From the NCBI RefSeq assembly GCF_011752935.1, contig NZ_VWWO01000001.1, positions 186,001 through 250,000 on the forward strand: 64,000 nucleotides of DNA, given 5' to 3'. The notes beneath the pieces are model-generated. The model was not told the origin of the DNA. It ran no database searches and worked only from the letters and a program-made list of their open reading frames with translations. Of this stretch, positions 38,002-46,920 are shown piece by piece. Source of the stretch: Chitinophaga sp. Cy-1792 (lineage in GTDB: Bacteria > Bacteroidota > Bacteroidia > Chitinophagales > Chitinophagaceae). Position 1 is the stretch's first letter. Each line of letters starts with the position of its first letter. The translations under genes were made by a program, and so were the position numbers.

Positions 38002-38028
38002 TCAGGATATCTCCTGAAAAATAATAAA

Positions 38029-38064
38029 AAGGGGTACGATTTCTGTCGTACCCCTTCTGTTTTT
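38029..38064 (+). terminator. Intrinsic terminator after eno
   Basis: An 11-bp stem (38029-38039 with 38046-38056, arm AAGGGGTACGA) with loop TTTCTG and a following T-rich tract. Confidence 0.88.
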
Positions 38065-38079
38065 ATTCAGTCCTAATTC

Positions 38080-38088
38080 GTAATTTGC
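38080..38088 (+). promoter_or_regulatory. GTAATTTGC element abutting the FtsB/DivIC-like start codon
   Basis: Same nonamer as at 8115 and 56833. It ends three bases before the ATG at 38092, directly after the eno terminator. If it is the -7 box, the message is leaderless. Confidence 0.4.
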
Positions 38089-38091
38089 AGT

Positions 38092-38403
38092 ATGTCCAGC
38101 CTGAAATCCATAAAAATACCTTCATTCTTAAAGAATTTCTTCTTTATTACAGGCTGCTCATTCGTTATCTGGCTTGCCTTCCTGGATAAAACCAACCTGA
38201 TGTACCAATACCAGTTCAGGGCGGAAGAAAAGAAGCTGGAAGCCCAGAAAGAATTCTTTATCAGTGAGATAAAGAAAACCAAGGAAGATCAGCAGGAGCT
38301 GTTATCCAGCCCTGAGAAACAGGAAAAGTTTGCCCGCGAGAAATATTTTATGAAGAGAGATGATGAAGATCTGTTTATTATAACCCCTGCTCCCCAACAG
38401 TAG
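38092..38403 (+). CDS. Septum formation initiator family protein (FtsB/DivIC-like)
   Basis: A 103-residue bitopic protein: short cytosolic N-terminus, one TM (FFFITGCSFVIWLAFL, about 17-33), then a periplasmic coiled coil (QFRAEEKKLEAQKEFF, ISEIKKTKEDQQELLSS) and the family's C-terminal KFAREKYFMKRDDEDLF motif. FtsB/DivIC partners with FtsL and FtsQ in the divisome. Location just downstream of eno is the classic arrangement in many bacteria, which supports the call. Confidence 0.9.
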   Translation: MSSLKSIKIPSFLKNFFFITGCSFVIWLAFLDKTNLMYQYQFRAEEKKLEAQKEFFISEIKKTKEDQQELLSSPEKQEKFAREKYFMKRDDEDLFIITPAPQQ

Positions 38404-38511
38404 CTGCTCTGCTATTGCAAAACATAAAAATTTATCTTAAATTAACAATAGATTTTGTATATCTGTCGTTATTAAAGCTGTTAACTTTATTTTACCACTA
38501 AACTGTATTGC

Positions 38512-38727
38512 ATGAGTAATTTTACACTGTCTGTACTTTCTAACCTGTGTCTTGTTACTGCCAGCGACATTTCACACATACCACAGGAACAACCCCAACT
38601 CCGCCAGGAAGTGGAAGAAAACCTGGAAAATGTGAAAACAACTCTCAACAGCATTCACTACACACCCAGAAAAGCCACCCTGCAGCTAATCTTCGATTAC
38701 GCCGCCAACAAAGAAAAGCAGGACTAG
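38512..38727 (+). CDS. Small hypothetical protein, 71 aa
   Basis: I do not recognise it. It has no charged N-region typical of export; the first 20 residues are mildly hydrophobic (SNFTLSVLSNLCLVTASDI), then a polar helical part (QEVEENLENVKTTLNSIHY) and an RKATLQLIFDYAANKEKQD tail. The reading frame ends cleanly, and the gene is placed between the FtsB-like gene and nth with about 100 bases on each side. Codon use is ordinary for the window. Probably real but unproven. Confidence 0.55.
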   Translation: MSNFTLSVLSNLCLVTASDISHIPQEQPQLRQEVEENLENVKTTLNSIHYTPRKATLQLIFDYAANKEKQD

Positions 38728-38809
38728 CTTCATTTATAGCACAACGTTATAGTAAATCTTTGCGGCCATCGCTAAAGACAGCATCCCATTTTTCTCTATC
38801 TTTACGCCC

Positions 38810-39457
38810 ATGACCAAAAAAGAGCGCTACGCATTTGTTCTCGACTATTTCGAGACCCACGTTCCGAATGCCGAAACCGAACTGATTTACGATAATCCCT
38901 ACCAACTACTGGTAGCCGTAATCCTTTCCGCACAATGCACCGATAAACGCGTTAATATGACCACGCCGGCCATCTTTGAAAAGTACCCGGATGTGGAATC
39001 GCTCAGTCATGCCACCTTTGATGAGCTCTTCCCGCTCATCAGAAGCATTAGCTATCCTAACAATAAAACAAAACATCTCATCGGCATGGCCAATATGGTC
39101 ATCGATGACTTCAACGGCGAAATACCTTCCACCGTACCGGAACTGGTGAAACTCCCGGGCGTAGGCCGTAAAACCGCCAACGTCATCACCTCCGTGGTGC
39201 ACCAGCAGCCTAACATGGCCGTAGACACCCACGTATTCAGGGTTTCCGCCAGGATAGGTTTAACCACCAACGCCAAAACGCCGCTGCAGGCCGAACAGCA
39301 ACTCATCAAAAATATCCCGAAGGAAAAAATACATATCGCACACCACTGGCTGATATTACATGGCCGGTATACCTGCCTCGCCCGTAGCCCGAAATGTGGT
39401 GAATGTCCACTGCGACCTGCCTGCAAGTATTACCATCAACTGGTGAAAGCAAGCTGA
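38810..39457 (+). CDS. nth: Endonuclease III (DNA glycosylase/AP lyase)
   Basis: A 215-residue base-excision repair enzyme that removes oxidised pyrimidines. The helix-hairpin-helix is LPGVGRKTANVI with the catalytic lysine; the catalytic aspartate is in AVDTHVFRVSARIGL. The 4Fe-4S cluster cysteines follow the canonical C-x6-C-x2-C-x5-C pattern in CLARSPKCGECPLRPAC. Length is standard. Alone, between a small hypothetical gene and a transporter. Confidence 0.96.
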   Translation: MTKKERYAFVLDYFETHVPNAETELIYDNPYQLLVAVILSAQCTDKRVNMTTPAIFEKYPDVESLSHATFDELFPLIRSISYPNNKTKHLIGMANMVIDDFNGEIPSTVPELVKLPGVGRKTANVITSVVHQQPNMAVDTHVFRVSARIGLTTNAKTPLQAEQQLIKNIPKEKIHIAHHWLILHGRYTCLARSPKCGECPLRPACKYYHQLVKAS

Positions 39458-39582
39458 CATTCATAGAACCCGCCACCATGCAAACTTTTGAAACGCACCG
39501 CGTTTCTTTCGGTTCATCATTTTAATTGGTACCTCGTATCCAAATTTTATTATCTTAAACCACATTTTAAGATTATAACGTT

Positions 39583-40806
39583 ATGAGGTTATCAACCCGA
39601 TTGCAACTATCTTTCATGATGTTCCTGGAGTTTTTTACATGGGGCGCATGGTTCGTTACTTTAGGCACTTTCGTATTACACAACCTGAAGGGCACTTCTG
39701 ACGGTGATATCAGCACGGCCTTTCTCACCCAATCCTATGGCGCTGTTATCGCACCATTTATCGTTGGTATCCTGGCAGACAGGTTCTTCTCTGCACAAAT
39801 AATGCTGGGCGTTATCCACCTCGTAGGCGCGGTACTGCTCTGGTGCTGTGGCAGCACCACCGAATTCGGGGCGTTCTTCCCGCTGGTATTAACCTACATG
39901 GTATTGTATATGCCTACGCTGGCGCTGGTAAACGCCATCTCCTTCCGGCAGATGTCTGACCCAAGCAAAGATTTCTCCCTGATCCGTGTATTCGGTACCC
40001 TGGGATGGATCGTTGCAGGTAATATCATCGGATACCTCGGATGGGAACAAAGCAATATGCTGCAACTAACCTTTAAAATGGCAGCGATATCCTCACTGGC
40101 ATTGGGACTCTATAGCTTTAGTCTGCCTAAAACGCCACCACTGAAAAAAGGCAGTAAAATCGATGTAAGAGAAATACTCGGACTCGATGCCATTGGCATG
40201 CTGAAAGACAAATCATACCTGATCTTCTTTATATCATCTATCCTGATTTCTATTCCCCTCGCTTTCTACTATAACTTCACGAATCCATTCCTGAATGAGA
40301 TCCATATGAAAGCGGCAGCCGGGACGCAGTCGCTGGGGCAGGTTTCGGAGGTATTGTTCATGTTGATTATTCCATTCCTTTTCCGCCGGCTGGGTGTTAA
40401 ATGGATGCTGGCAATAGGTATGGCCGCCTGGGGCGTACGCTATTTCCTGTTTGCGCATGGAGATATCGATGCAAAACTCTGGATGTTAATAATTGGTCTT
40501 TTGCTGCATGGCGTATGCTACGACTTCTTCTTTGTTACCGGCCAGATCTTTACAGACAGAAAAGCGGGAGAGAAATTCAAAAGCTCTGCACAAGGATTTG
40601 TTACACTTGCCACCTATGGCGTTGGTATGCTGATCGGCTTTTTGATCAGCGGGCCAATCGTCGGACATTTTAAAACAGGCCCTGATACCCACGACTGGCA
40701 ATCTATCTGGATGATACCGGCAGCTATCGCAGTGACGGTACTCCTGTTCTTCATGATCGCTTTTAAAGACAAAGACAAAACTCAAACCAAGGTAATTAAC
40801 TACTAA
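39583..40806 (+). CDS. MFS permease, nucleoside:H+ symporter family (NupG-like)
   Basis: A 407-residue, twelve-TM transporter. The N-terminus [29 protein letters not shown] and the [17 protein letters not shown] segment mark the NupG/XapB branch of the major facilitator superfamily. [18 protein letters not shown] and the TM7 region ([20 protein letters not shown]) also fit. The Gfo/Idh/MocA oxidoreductase gene starts five bases later, a pair I have seen in Bacteroidota carbohydrate loci. The substrate may therefore be a sugar or inositol-like compound rather than a nucleoside. Confidence 0.85.
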   Translation: MRLSTRLQLSFMMFLEFFTWGAWFVTLGTFVLHNLKGTSDGDISTAFLTQSYGAVIAPFIVGILADRFFSAQIMLGVIHLVGAVLLWCCGSTTEFGAFFPLVLTYMVLYMPTLALVNAISFRQMSDPSKDFSLIRVFGTLGWIVAGNIIGYLGWEQSNMLQLTFKMAAISSLALGLYSFSLPKTPPLKKGSKIDVREILGLDAIGMLKDKSYLIFFISSILISIPLAFYYNFTNPFLNEIHMKAAAGTQSLGQVSEVLFMLIIPFLFRRLGVKWMLAIGMAAWGVRYFLFAHGDIDAKLWMLIIGLLLHGVCYDFFFVTGQIFTDRKAGEKFKSSAQGFVTLATYGVGMLIGFLISGPIVGHFKTGPDTHDWQSIWMIPAAIAVTVLLFFMIAFKDKDKTQTKVINY

Positions 40807-40811
40807 GTACT

Positions 40812-42002
40812 ATGGCAAAGATAGCAATGCTGGGTTCCGGCTTTATCGGACGTTTTTATGCAGACTCGCTGCAGGGGCAGCGCAGCCGCGACAAAATTGT
40901 TAGCATCTATTCCCGGAGGGAAGAAAGTGCACAGAAATTTGCAACAGACTACCAGGTAGCACACTGGACTACTGTTATGGAAGAAGCCGTGGCCAATCCG
41001 GAAGTGGAAGTGGTATGCATCTCCCTACCTAACAACCTGCATGAGACAGCTGTAGATCTTTGCTGCAAGCATAAAAAAGCAGTTATCTGTACCAAACCTT
41101 TAGGCCGCACCGCAGCAGAAGCGAAACGTATGCTGGAAATGGTGGAAAAGGCCGGTATTTTCCATGGTTACCTGGAAGATCTTGTCTATACCCCAAAATT
41201 CCTTAAAGCGCTGGAAAGCGTTCAAAACGGGGCTTTAGGACGTATCCTCTGGGCGAAGTCGCGCGAAACACATCCTGGCCCTCATAGTGAATGGTTCTGG
41301 GATAAGGAACAGGCCGGCGGCGGCTGTATCCTGGACCTGGGCTGTCACTGTGTGGAAATCTCCCGCAGCTTTATCGGGAAAGATATTAAACCCGTAGAAG
41401 TAATGTGTTGGGCAGATACCCAGGTAAAACCTATTGATGCAGAGGACCATGCCATCGGACTCGTGAAATATGAGAACGGTGCTATTGGCCAGTTTGAGGT
41501 GAGTTGGACCTTCCGCGGCGGGCTCGATCTCCGTGATGAAGTAATGGGTACAGAAGGTACTATCTGGCTCAACAGCTTCCTGCGAACAGGTTTTGATATG
41601 TTTACCACCGGCAAGGGTGCGGATTATGTAGCCGAAAAAGCGGAAAGTAACTCCGGCTGGCTGTTTCCGGTTGGTGATGAACTCAACGAACTGGGCTACA
41701 ACCATATGTTTACGGATATGTTCAACGCCATGGAATCCGGTAATGCAGCCAGGGAAACGTTCTACGATGGCTATGTGGTGAATGCCATTCTGGATGCCGC
41801 CTACAAGAGTGCAGCATCTAAGCAGTGGGAGCCTGTTCAGCTCGAAATATGGAGAGGAAAGGAAGGCATCTCCAAAGAAAAAACATCTACAGATTATGAC
41901 GACCAATATTATCTCGTGAAAGAAGAGATGACACATTTTGGCGCCAAAAAACTGATTCTGAAAGATAAGACCACAGGTCAGATCATTGAGCGAACTGTGT
42001 AG
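40812..42002 (+). CDS. Gfo/Idh/MocA family oxidoreductase
   Basis: A 396-residue NAD(P)-dependent dehydrogenase. The N-terminal Rossmann fold (1-125) has [32 protein letters not shown] and the conserved EKP-type motif as [16 protein letters not shown]. The C-terminal alpha/beta domain (about 130-350) contains the substrate-binding region [19 protein letters not shown] with Asp and His in the usual positions, and [18 protein letters not shown]. Substrates in the family are sugars and cyclitols. It is translated with the MFS permease upstream, so uptake and oxidation of one substrate is likely. Terminator at 42051. Confidence 0.9.
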   Translation: MAKIAMLGSGFIGRFYADSLQGQRSRDKIVSIYSRREESAQKFATDYQVAHWTTVMEEAVANPEVEVVCISLPNNLHETAVDLCCKHKKAVICTKPLGRTAAEAKRMLEMVEKAGIFHGYLEDLVYTPKFLKALESVQNGALGRILWAKSRETHPGPHSEWFWDKEQAGGGCILDLGCHCVEISRSFIGKDIKPVEVMCWADTQVKPIDAEDHAIGLVKYENGAIGQFEVSWTFRGGLDLRDEVMGTEGTIWLNSFLRTGFDMFTTGKGADYVAEKAESNSGWLFPVGDELNELGYNHMFTDMFNAMESGNAARETFYDGYVVNAILDAAYKSAASKQWEPVQLEIWRGKEGISKEKTSTDYDDQYYLVKEEMTHFGAKKLILKDKTTGQIIERTV

Positions 42003-42050
42003 TTATAACTGGTTTTTCATGTAAAGGGCAGCATTGTTGCCCGCATTCAG

Positions 42051-42078
42051 AAAGCTGAGGTTCTCCTCAGCTTTTTTA
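42051..42078. terminator. Intrinsic terminator after the oxidoreductase gene
   Basis: A 10-bp stem AAAGCTGAGG (42051-42060) with 42065-42074 and loop TTCT, followed by T-run. A smaller hairpin GGGCA/TGCCC (42026-42042) precedes it. It overlaps the end of the convergent gene at 42076. Confidence 0.85.
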
Positions 42079-42462
42079 TTTGTGTCCGATAAGGCCTTTA
42101 GAGACATAGAATTCAAAACCAGTATGTAACAGGAGCTTCACCTCTTGTATCAGCATTTCATCGGGTTTGCTGATATGGAAACAGGATTTGCCTTTTTGCA
42201 GTTTTTTGAGAGATGGCGGTATGTCCGTAAACTCTTCCGGATGGGAATAAATCGGGAAGAAATACAGGGCAGCATACTTCTCGTAAGCAGCTACGCCGGC
42301 AAAATACAAGGATGGATAATCTTTCCCGGAAAGTGTGACCTTATGGGGATAATACATATCATACCTGTTGTTTTTTCCATTAGCCTGCGGCGATAACGGC
42401 GGTACATAGTCATCCAGTAAAGCATGGATGGTGCTATAGATTCGTGGGATTACATCAAGCAT
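42076..42462 (-). CDS. DUF1801-like protein
   Basis: A 128-residue cytosolic protein. The pattern YFAGVAAYEKYAALYFFPIY followed by LKKLQKGKSCFHISKPDE resembles DUF1801/YdhG-type small proteins, whose function is not settled. No catalytic motif is visible. Its start lies 10 bases after the DUF6134-like gene, so the two are co-transcribed. The 3' end overlaps the terminator of the convergent oxidoreductase gene. Confidence 0.68.
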   Translation of the reverse strand: MLDVIPRIYSTIHALLDDYVPPLSPQANGKNNRYDMYYPHKVTLSGKDYPSLYFAGVAAYEKYAALYFFPIYSHPEEFTDIPPSLKKLQKGKSCFHISKPDEMLIQEVKLLLHTGFEFYVSKGLIGHK

Positions 42463-42472
42463 AGGAGAATTC

Positions 42473-43063
42473 TCAACTGCTTTTTACAATGAGGGCTTTG
42501 CCGAATGTATGGTCTACTTCTACCTGTATCAGCGTACCGTTGTCGTATTTATAGACGTTACGCTTTCCTTCCGGCAGTTGCAGTTCATACGATCCGTTGC
42601 CCAGTGCTTTGATCGTCAGAAATTTGCCAAGGGATTCTGAAAATGTTCGGGTAACATGTTTAGGTTCATTGAAATAAAGATCTCCCACACAATGTAATAT
42701 CTCCGTATTTCCAAGTACCTGACGTTCTCCGTTGCTTACGATGGTGTAGGCATTACCTTCCCGGCGGGTAGTGGTTTGCTTGTCCTCCCCGTTTTTGCCG
42801 GTAATACGGCTCGACCTTGCCTGTGTAAGAATATCATTTGTATACTCATTACTGATATCGCTGTTTACTTTCGAGAGCATCACCTGAATATGTGTTTTTA
42901 TGGAGATGCTTTTCGACTGGCCGCTAACATTTCGCCGGGCTTCGATGGTGCCTACGGCATGGTTGGCGACTCTCACTTCATATGTGTTCGTTTGCGCGGT
43001 TAAAGGCAACGACATTACAGCTAAAAAAACTATGCATGGCAATACGCGAAAAAGGCTGTTCAT
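42473..43063 (-). CDS. Exported DUF6134-like protein
   Basis: A 196-residue protein with signal peptide (VLPCIVFLAVMSLPLTAQ). The mature part is all-beta in character: TYEVRVANHAVGTIEARR, KSISIKTHIQVMLSKVN, RQVLGNTEILHCVGDLYFNEP, NGSYELQLPEGKRNVYKYDNG and LIQVEVDHTFGKALIV. This fits DUF6134, a periplasmic or outer-membrane-associated family with no known activity, possibly a lipocalin- or LolA-like barrel. It heads a two-gene unit with the DUF1801-like gene. Confidence 0.7.
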   Translation of the reverse strand: MNSLFRVLPCIVFLAVMSLPLTAQTNTYEVRVANHAVGTIEARRNVSGQSKSISIKTHIQVMLSKVNSDISNEYTNDILTQARSSRITGKNGEDKQTTTRREGNAYTIVSNGERQVLGNTEILHCVGDLYFNEPKHVTRTFSESLGKFLTIKALGNGSYELQLPEGKRNVYKYDNGTLIQVEVDHTFGKALIVKSS

Positions 43064-43160
43064 AAACTAAAACTTAAACTGAGTAATCGGTCCGAAGAAG
43101 TAGCTGTAATATTCTTCGTATTGTTAATGTACAAAAAAATAAGCAGGAATTGCGATAATA

Positions 43161-43196
43161 AAAAAGGGCAAAGTGCATTAAATCTGCACTTTGCCC
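43161..43196 (-). terminator. Intrinsic terminator after the 2-oxoacid oxidoreductase gene
   Basis: A 12-bp perfect stem GGGCAAAGTGCA (43166-43177) with 43185-43196. On the minus strand it is followed by T-rich sequence, fitting the gene ending at 43233. Confidence 0.88.
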
Positions 43197-43232
43197 ATAA
43201 ATGATATGAACGTGTTATAATGTTCGTTTCAG

Positions 43233-45083
43233 TTAAGCCAGCATTTCTTTGATTTTGGTAACCAGTTCACTTTTGGTGATAGGTACACCCATGATCTTAT
43301 TATATCCCTGTGCATCGATCAGGTATTGATCGCGGATAATTTTGATCAGCTGTCCGTTGTTGATTTCCGGTATCAGCACTTTATCGTAGCTATGCAGGAT
43401 TTCGGCCAGGTTTTTAGGGAAAGGACGCAGGTGGCGGAGGTGTGCGTGTGCCACTTCATGGCCTTCTGCGAGGAGGTCGAGTACAGCGCTTTTGATAGCA
43501 CCGTAGGTAGAACCCCAGCCCAGTACCAGTACTTTACCTTTTTCAGGGCCGATTTCGATTGTTTGCAAAGGAATATGATCAGCGATCCTGTCTACTTTTT
43601 CCTGACGGATTTTAACCATCTGCTGGTGGTTTTCAGGATCATAGCTAACGTTACCGGTGATATTCTGTTTTTCCAGGCCACCGATGCGGTGTTCGAGTCC
43701 TGGCGTACCTGGAACTGCCCATGGGCGAACGAGATTTTCGTCGCGCTGGTAAGGCAGGTAGGTTTCTTCTCCTTCTGCCAGTTCGGTTTTGAATTTCACT
43801 TCAATTCCCGGAAGGTCAGCAGCTTTAGGGAAGCGCCAAGGTTCAGCACCATTGGCGATATAACCGTCACTGAGGAAGATAACCGGTGTCATGTGCTGCA
43901 GGGAGATGCGGGTAGCTTCAAATATAGCTTCGAAGCAATCGGCAGGTGTGGAAGCAGAGATTACAGGCATCGGACATTCACCATTACGGCCGTAGTAAGC
44001 CTGGAGCAGGTCGGACTGTTCTGTTTTGGTAGGCAGACCAGTAGAAGGGCCACCACGTTGAATATCAATAATCAGTAAAGGAATTTCGAGCATTACGGCC
44101 AGACCCATTGCTTCACCTTTGAGGGCAACACCGGGGCCGGAGGTAGTGGTTACACCCAGATGACCGCCATAGGAAGCACCGATGGCAGAAGTAATACCAG
44201 CGATTTCATCTTCCGCCTGGAAGGTGCGGATACCGAAATTTTTGAGTCGGCTCAGTTCATGGAGGATATCAGAAGCCGGTGTAATCGGGTAAGTACCGAG
44301 GAAGAGCGGCAGACCGGCTTTCTGTGCAGCGGCAACGAGGCCGTAAGACAGGGCGGTATTACCGGTGATACTGCGGTAGGTACCTGGTTCCATGCGCGCT
44401 TTTTCGACGCGGTAGCGGGTGCTGAATGCTTCCACTGTTTCCGCGAAATTGTAGCCTGCGTGCAGTACTTTCAGGTTACTTTCGAGGATTTCCGGCTTTT
44501 TACCGAATTTATCACGGAGGAAATTCTCGGTATTTTCCATGTTACGGTCGTAGAGCCAGTAGAGGAAGCCGAGTACGAACATATTCTTCGCGCGGTCTTT
44601 CTCTTTCATACCCAGGGAACTTTCCTTGAGGGCTTCACGGGTCATTTTGGTAACATCCATTGTATGGAGCTGGTAATCAACCAGGGAGCCATCTTCCAAT
44701 GGGTTAATCCCTTCCGGGTAGTTTGCCAGACGGAGGTTTTTAGAATCGAAACCATCGGTATTGGCTATGATGATACCGCCTTTTTTGAGGCCTTTCAGAT
44801 TGGCCTTCAGTGCGGCGGCGTTCATGGCTACGAGTACGTCGCAGGCATCGCCGGGGGTGAATATACGGTTAGAAGAAAAATGGAGCTGGAAACCACTCAC
44901 ACCCGCCAAGGTACCTTGCGGGGCGCGGATTTCAGCAGGGAAATCAGGGAAAGTACTCAGGTCGTTTCCTATTAATGCGGTATTATTTGAAAACTGGCTA
45001 CCTGTAAGCTGCATACCATCACCACTGTCTCCCGCAAATTTGATCACTACGTCCTCCAGCTGTTGAATCGAAGTATTTGGCAT
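43233..45083 (-). CDS. 2-oxoacid:acceptor oxidoreductase, fused gamma-alpha subunit (KorA type)
   Basis: A 616-residue fused subunit of 2-oxoglutarate (or related 2-oxoacid):ferredoxin oxidoreductase. Residues 1-190 are the gamma domain (VIKFAGDSGDGMQLTGSQFS, FPAEIRAPQGTLAGVSGFQL). Residues about 230-470 are the alpha/pyrimidine-binding domain (FLGTYPITPASDILHELSRL, FQAEDEIAGITSAIGASYGG, TTTSGPGVALKGEAMGLAVM, GGPSTGLPTKTEQSDLLQAY). The last part is the transketolase C-like domain (VLVLGWGSTYGAIKSAVLDL). The beta subunit that binds ThDP and an Fe-S cluster is not found within the flanking genes, so it must be encoded elsewhere. TACTTTTG box at 45193. Confidence 0.9.
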   Translation of the reverse strand: MPNTSIQQLEDVVIKFAGDSGDGMQLTGSQFSNNTALIGNDLSTFPDFPAEIRAPQGTLAGVSGFQLHFSSNRIFTPGDACDVLVAMNAAALKANLKGLKKGGIIIANTDGFDSKNLRLANYPEGINPLEDGSLVDYQLHTMDVTKMTREALKESSLGMKEKDRAKNMFVLGFLYWLYDRNMENTENFLRDKFGKKPEILESNLKVLHAGYNFAETVEAFSTRYRVEKARMEPGTYRSITGNTALSYGLVAAAQKAGLPLFLGTYPITPASDILHELSRLKNFGIRTFQAEDEIAGITSAIGASYGGHLGVTTTSGPGVALKGEAMGLAVMLEIPLLIIDIQRGGPSTGLPTKTEQSDLLQAYYGRNGECPMPVISASTPADCFEAIFEATRISLQHMTPVIFLSDGYIANGAEPWRFPKAADLPGIEVKFKTELAEGEETYLPYQRDENLVRPWAVPGTPGLEHRIGGLEKQNITGNVSYDPENHQQMVKIRQEKVDRIADHIPLQTIEIGPEKGKVLVLGWGSTYGAIKSAVLDLLAEGHEVAHAHLRHLRPFPKNLAEILHSYDKVLIPEINNGQLIKIIRDQYLIDAQGYNKIMGVPITKSELVTKIKEMLA

Positions 45084-45192
45084 CTATTGATCTTTTTAGG
45101 TATTCTATATTAAGAGTGTAAATTTAGGTAATCGGCAGTTTCTAAACCCATTTATATCAGGCTATTCTGTGAATCTGCCCCTGCCCAGCACA

Positions 45193-45200
45193 CAAAAGTA
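45193..45200 (-). promoter_or_regulatory. -7 promoter box (TACTTTTG) for the 2-oxoacid oxidoreductase gene
   Basis: An exact TAnnTTTG match on the minus strand, 109 bases before the ATG at 45083. No clear -33 box. Confidence 0.35.
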
Positions 45201-45379
45201 CACAAAACGAGTAGACTATTCACATCAGAAACGTGCCATGCTATTACTTCTTGTTATGGGTGATAACCAGAAGTTATTTATCATAAAATGCTAATATTTC
45301 CACAAAAATTATATATCTGCTGGTTATCTATCAATGGGAATTAGTAAATTGGCATCAATTAAATTTAAACTATATTTCT

Positions 45380-46123
45380 ATGGCACTATTTCAATCGAAC
45401 AACCCTGTACTGAAACAAAGCATTTTCGATAGAGCTGCGCAACAGCAGGGAGAGGCCATGAGCATCCGTGGTACCGTTAACAAGATGTCATTTATGTTGT
45501 TGCTGTTAGTGGCAGCGGCAGTATTTTCCTGGGGCAAGTTCATGCTCGGTGGTGTAAGTATGGTCAGTGGCTATATGATTGGCGGTGGTGTTGGCGGTTT
45601 TGTCCTGGCAATGATTATCATTTTTAAGAAAGAATGGTCAGGCTACCTGGCTCCTGCATATGCCCTGGCAGAAGGTCTGTTCCTGGGTGGTATTTCTGCA
45701 ATGTTCAGTCAGGCTTACAATGGTATCGTGGTACAGGCAATTGGTCTGACCTTCGGTACTTTTGCCGCGATGCTGATCCTGTACAAAACAGGTGTTATCC
45801 GTGCAACTGAGCGCTTTAAATCAATCATATTTACAGCTACAGCCGGTATTGCAATCTTTTACCTGGTGGCAATGGTGCTGCGTCTTTTCCATGTAGATAT
45901 TCCATTGATCAATGGTGGTGGTATCGTTGGTATCGGTTTTTCACTGATCGTTGTAGCGATAGCTGCACTGAACCTGATCATGGACTTTGACATGGTAGAA
46001 CAGGGTGTGGCACAGGGAGCTCCTAAATACTTTGAGTGGTATGCATCCTTTGGTATGATGGTAACCCTGGTATGGTTATACCTGGAAATCCTCCGCCTGT
46101 TAAGCAAGTTGAACAGACGTTAA
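45380..46123 (+). CDS. Bax inhibitor-1/YccA family membrane protein
   Basis: A 247-residue, seven-TM protein of the BI-1/YccA family. Conserved features are the N-terminal cytosolic part (NKMSFMLLLLVAAAVFSWG), APAYALAEGLFLGGISAMF, YNGIVVQAIGLTFGTFAAML, IPLINGGGIVGIGFSLIVVA, LIMDFDMVEQGV (acidic residues near the lumen-facing pore) and YFEWYASFGMMVTLVWLYLEILRLL. Bacterial members include a pH-sensitive calcium leak channel (BsYetJ) and the FtsH regulator YccA; the role here cannot be told. Own terminator at 46145. Confidence 0.93.
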   Translation: MALFQSNNPVLKQSIFDRAAQQQGEAMSIRGTVNKMSFMLLLLVAAAVFSWGKFMLGGVSMVSGYMIGGGVGGFVLAMIIIFKKEWSGYLAPAYALAEGLFLGGISAMFSQAYNGIVVQAIGLTFGTFAAMLILYKTGVIRATERFKSIIFTATAGIAIFYLVAMVLRLFHVDIPLINGGGIVGIGFSLIVVAIAALNLIMDFDMVEQGVAQGAPKYFEWYASFGMMVTLVWLYLEILRLLSKLNRR

Positions 46124-46144
46124 TATTTTTAGAAAGAATATTGC

Positions 46145-46173
46145 AAAAAGCCTCCTGACCGGGAGGCTTTTTT
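46145..46173 (+). terminator. Intrinsic terminator after the BI-1 family gene
   Basis: An 11-bp stem AAAAAGCCTCC (46145-46155) with 46162-46172 and a T-run. Its core differs from the CTCTAC family. Confidence 0.88.
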
Positions 46174-46403
46174 TATGCCTGTTACAACGCTAAAAGTCAG
46201 TATAGGTGTGAAATACCGGGTAGCCAGCCTCCTGGTTTACCGGCTGTAATTCATTCACAAATCTGTTAATATCTTCCAAAAGAATTGTTAAAGCACAAAA
46301 TATCAATCCTTTATGGCACCGTAATTGCAAAATTATCATCAGAAAGCAATTAGTACAATTATAGCCAAAGAGCAATAGTTGGTTTTCATAGGGGTTAATC
46401 AAA
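46174..46403. other. AT-rich intergenic DNA without a credible gene (part of an 800-base gap)
   Basis: Between the BI-1 terminator and the orphan terminator at 46404 I see no promoter box of the TAnnTTTG type and no convincing protein gene. The longest open frame, on the minus strand (46190-46483), has biased composition and no start signal. A non-coding RNA that ends at 46443 cannot be excluded. Confidence 0.4.
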
Positions 46404-46443
46404 AAGCCGGTTCCGTACTTCTGCACGGCCGGCTTATTTTTTT
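46404..46443 (+). terminator. Orphan intrinsic terminator in the 46.1-46.9 kb gap
   Basis: AAGCCGG (46404-46410) pairs with CCGGCTT (46429-46435), with an inner CCGT/ACGG helix separated by a TT bulge, followed by ATTTTTTTC. It is well formed, yet no gene precedes it closely. It may back up the BI-1 terminator or end a small RNA. Confidence 0.65.
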
Positions 46444-46864
46444 CTTCGCATATATGATTAGCTATCCTTACAAATAACTTCACTTATACAGGTATTTAAT
46501 TTTCCGATCCAATTGTTAAAAGCTGATTAATCTCTCCCGGGGGATAGGGGTAAATGGAAAATGAGCCGTCATTTAAGAAAGCATATGACAATTACCAAAC
46601 CTACACGCATGAACAGGGTAGCAATCATAACCTATGCGGGATTGGGTATCGGATGGCTTTTGATGATGTCAGTAATTTTCAATTGTATTCTTGTATAGCA
46701 GGCGGTTTGGCTGTAAACTCCGCTTGTTGTCAGGGAAGGACATGTACGGTCCGGGTTTTATAAGGTTACCCGGCTTATTAAGGGATTAATGGACAGGCTT
46801 TTATTTATCGTGGCATCAACAAATGCAGCATTGTATATCCTCCATCTGTTACGCTGTTAAAAAC
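46444..46864. other. Intergenic DNA with structured segments, no clear gene
   Basis: Contains a 70-codon open frame (46554-46763) that I do not trust, and a strong inverted repeat CCGGGT/ACCCGG near 46754-46776 just behind a CATGTACGGTCC segment. The latter resembles the 3' arm of a group II intron domain V, but the 5' arm does not match. Could be a decayed element or a structured RNA; evidence is weak. Confidence 0.3.
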
Positions 46865-46899
46865 AAAAATGGTCTCTACCGGGTAGAGACCATTTTTTT
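46865..46899. terminator. Bidirectional intrinsic terminator (CTCTACCGGGTAGAG core)
   Basis: AAAAATGGTCTCTACC (46865-46880) is mirrored at 46882-46897 around one G. T-run and A-run flank it. It ends the 2H phosphoesterase gene on the minus strand (stop at 46921), and could also stop plus-strand transcripts from the gap. Confidence 0.9.
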
Positions 46900-46920
46900 A
46901 TTATTTAAGACGGGCAATTA

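Noticed and set aside
43326..44975. Long open frames on the plus strand through the 2-oxoacid oxidoreductase gene
   Set aside because: Antisense shadows of a strongly conserved gene, caused by codon bias.
46190..46483. Possible 97-aa minus-strand protein after the BI-1 gene
   Set aside because: It spans the orphan terminator hairpin, has odd cysteine- and isoleucine-rich composition, and no start signal.
46554..46763. Possible 69-aa plus-strand protein and a group II intron domain V-like segment
   Set aside because: The protein has no family features. CATGTACGGTCC resembles the domain V 3' arm, but the 5' arm, loop and length do not fit, and no reverse transcriptase is near.
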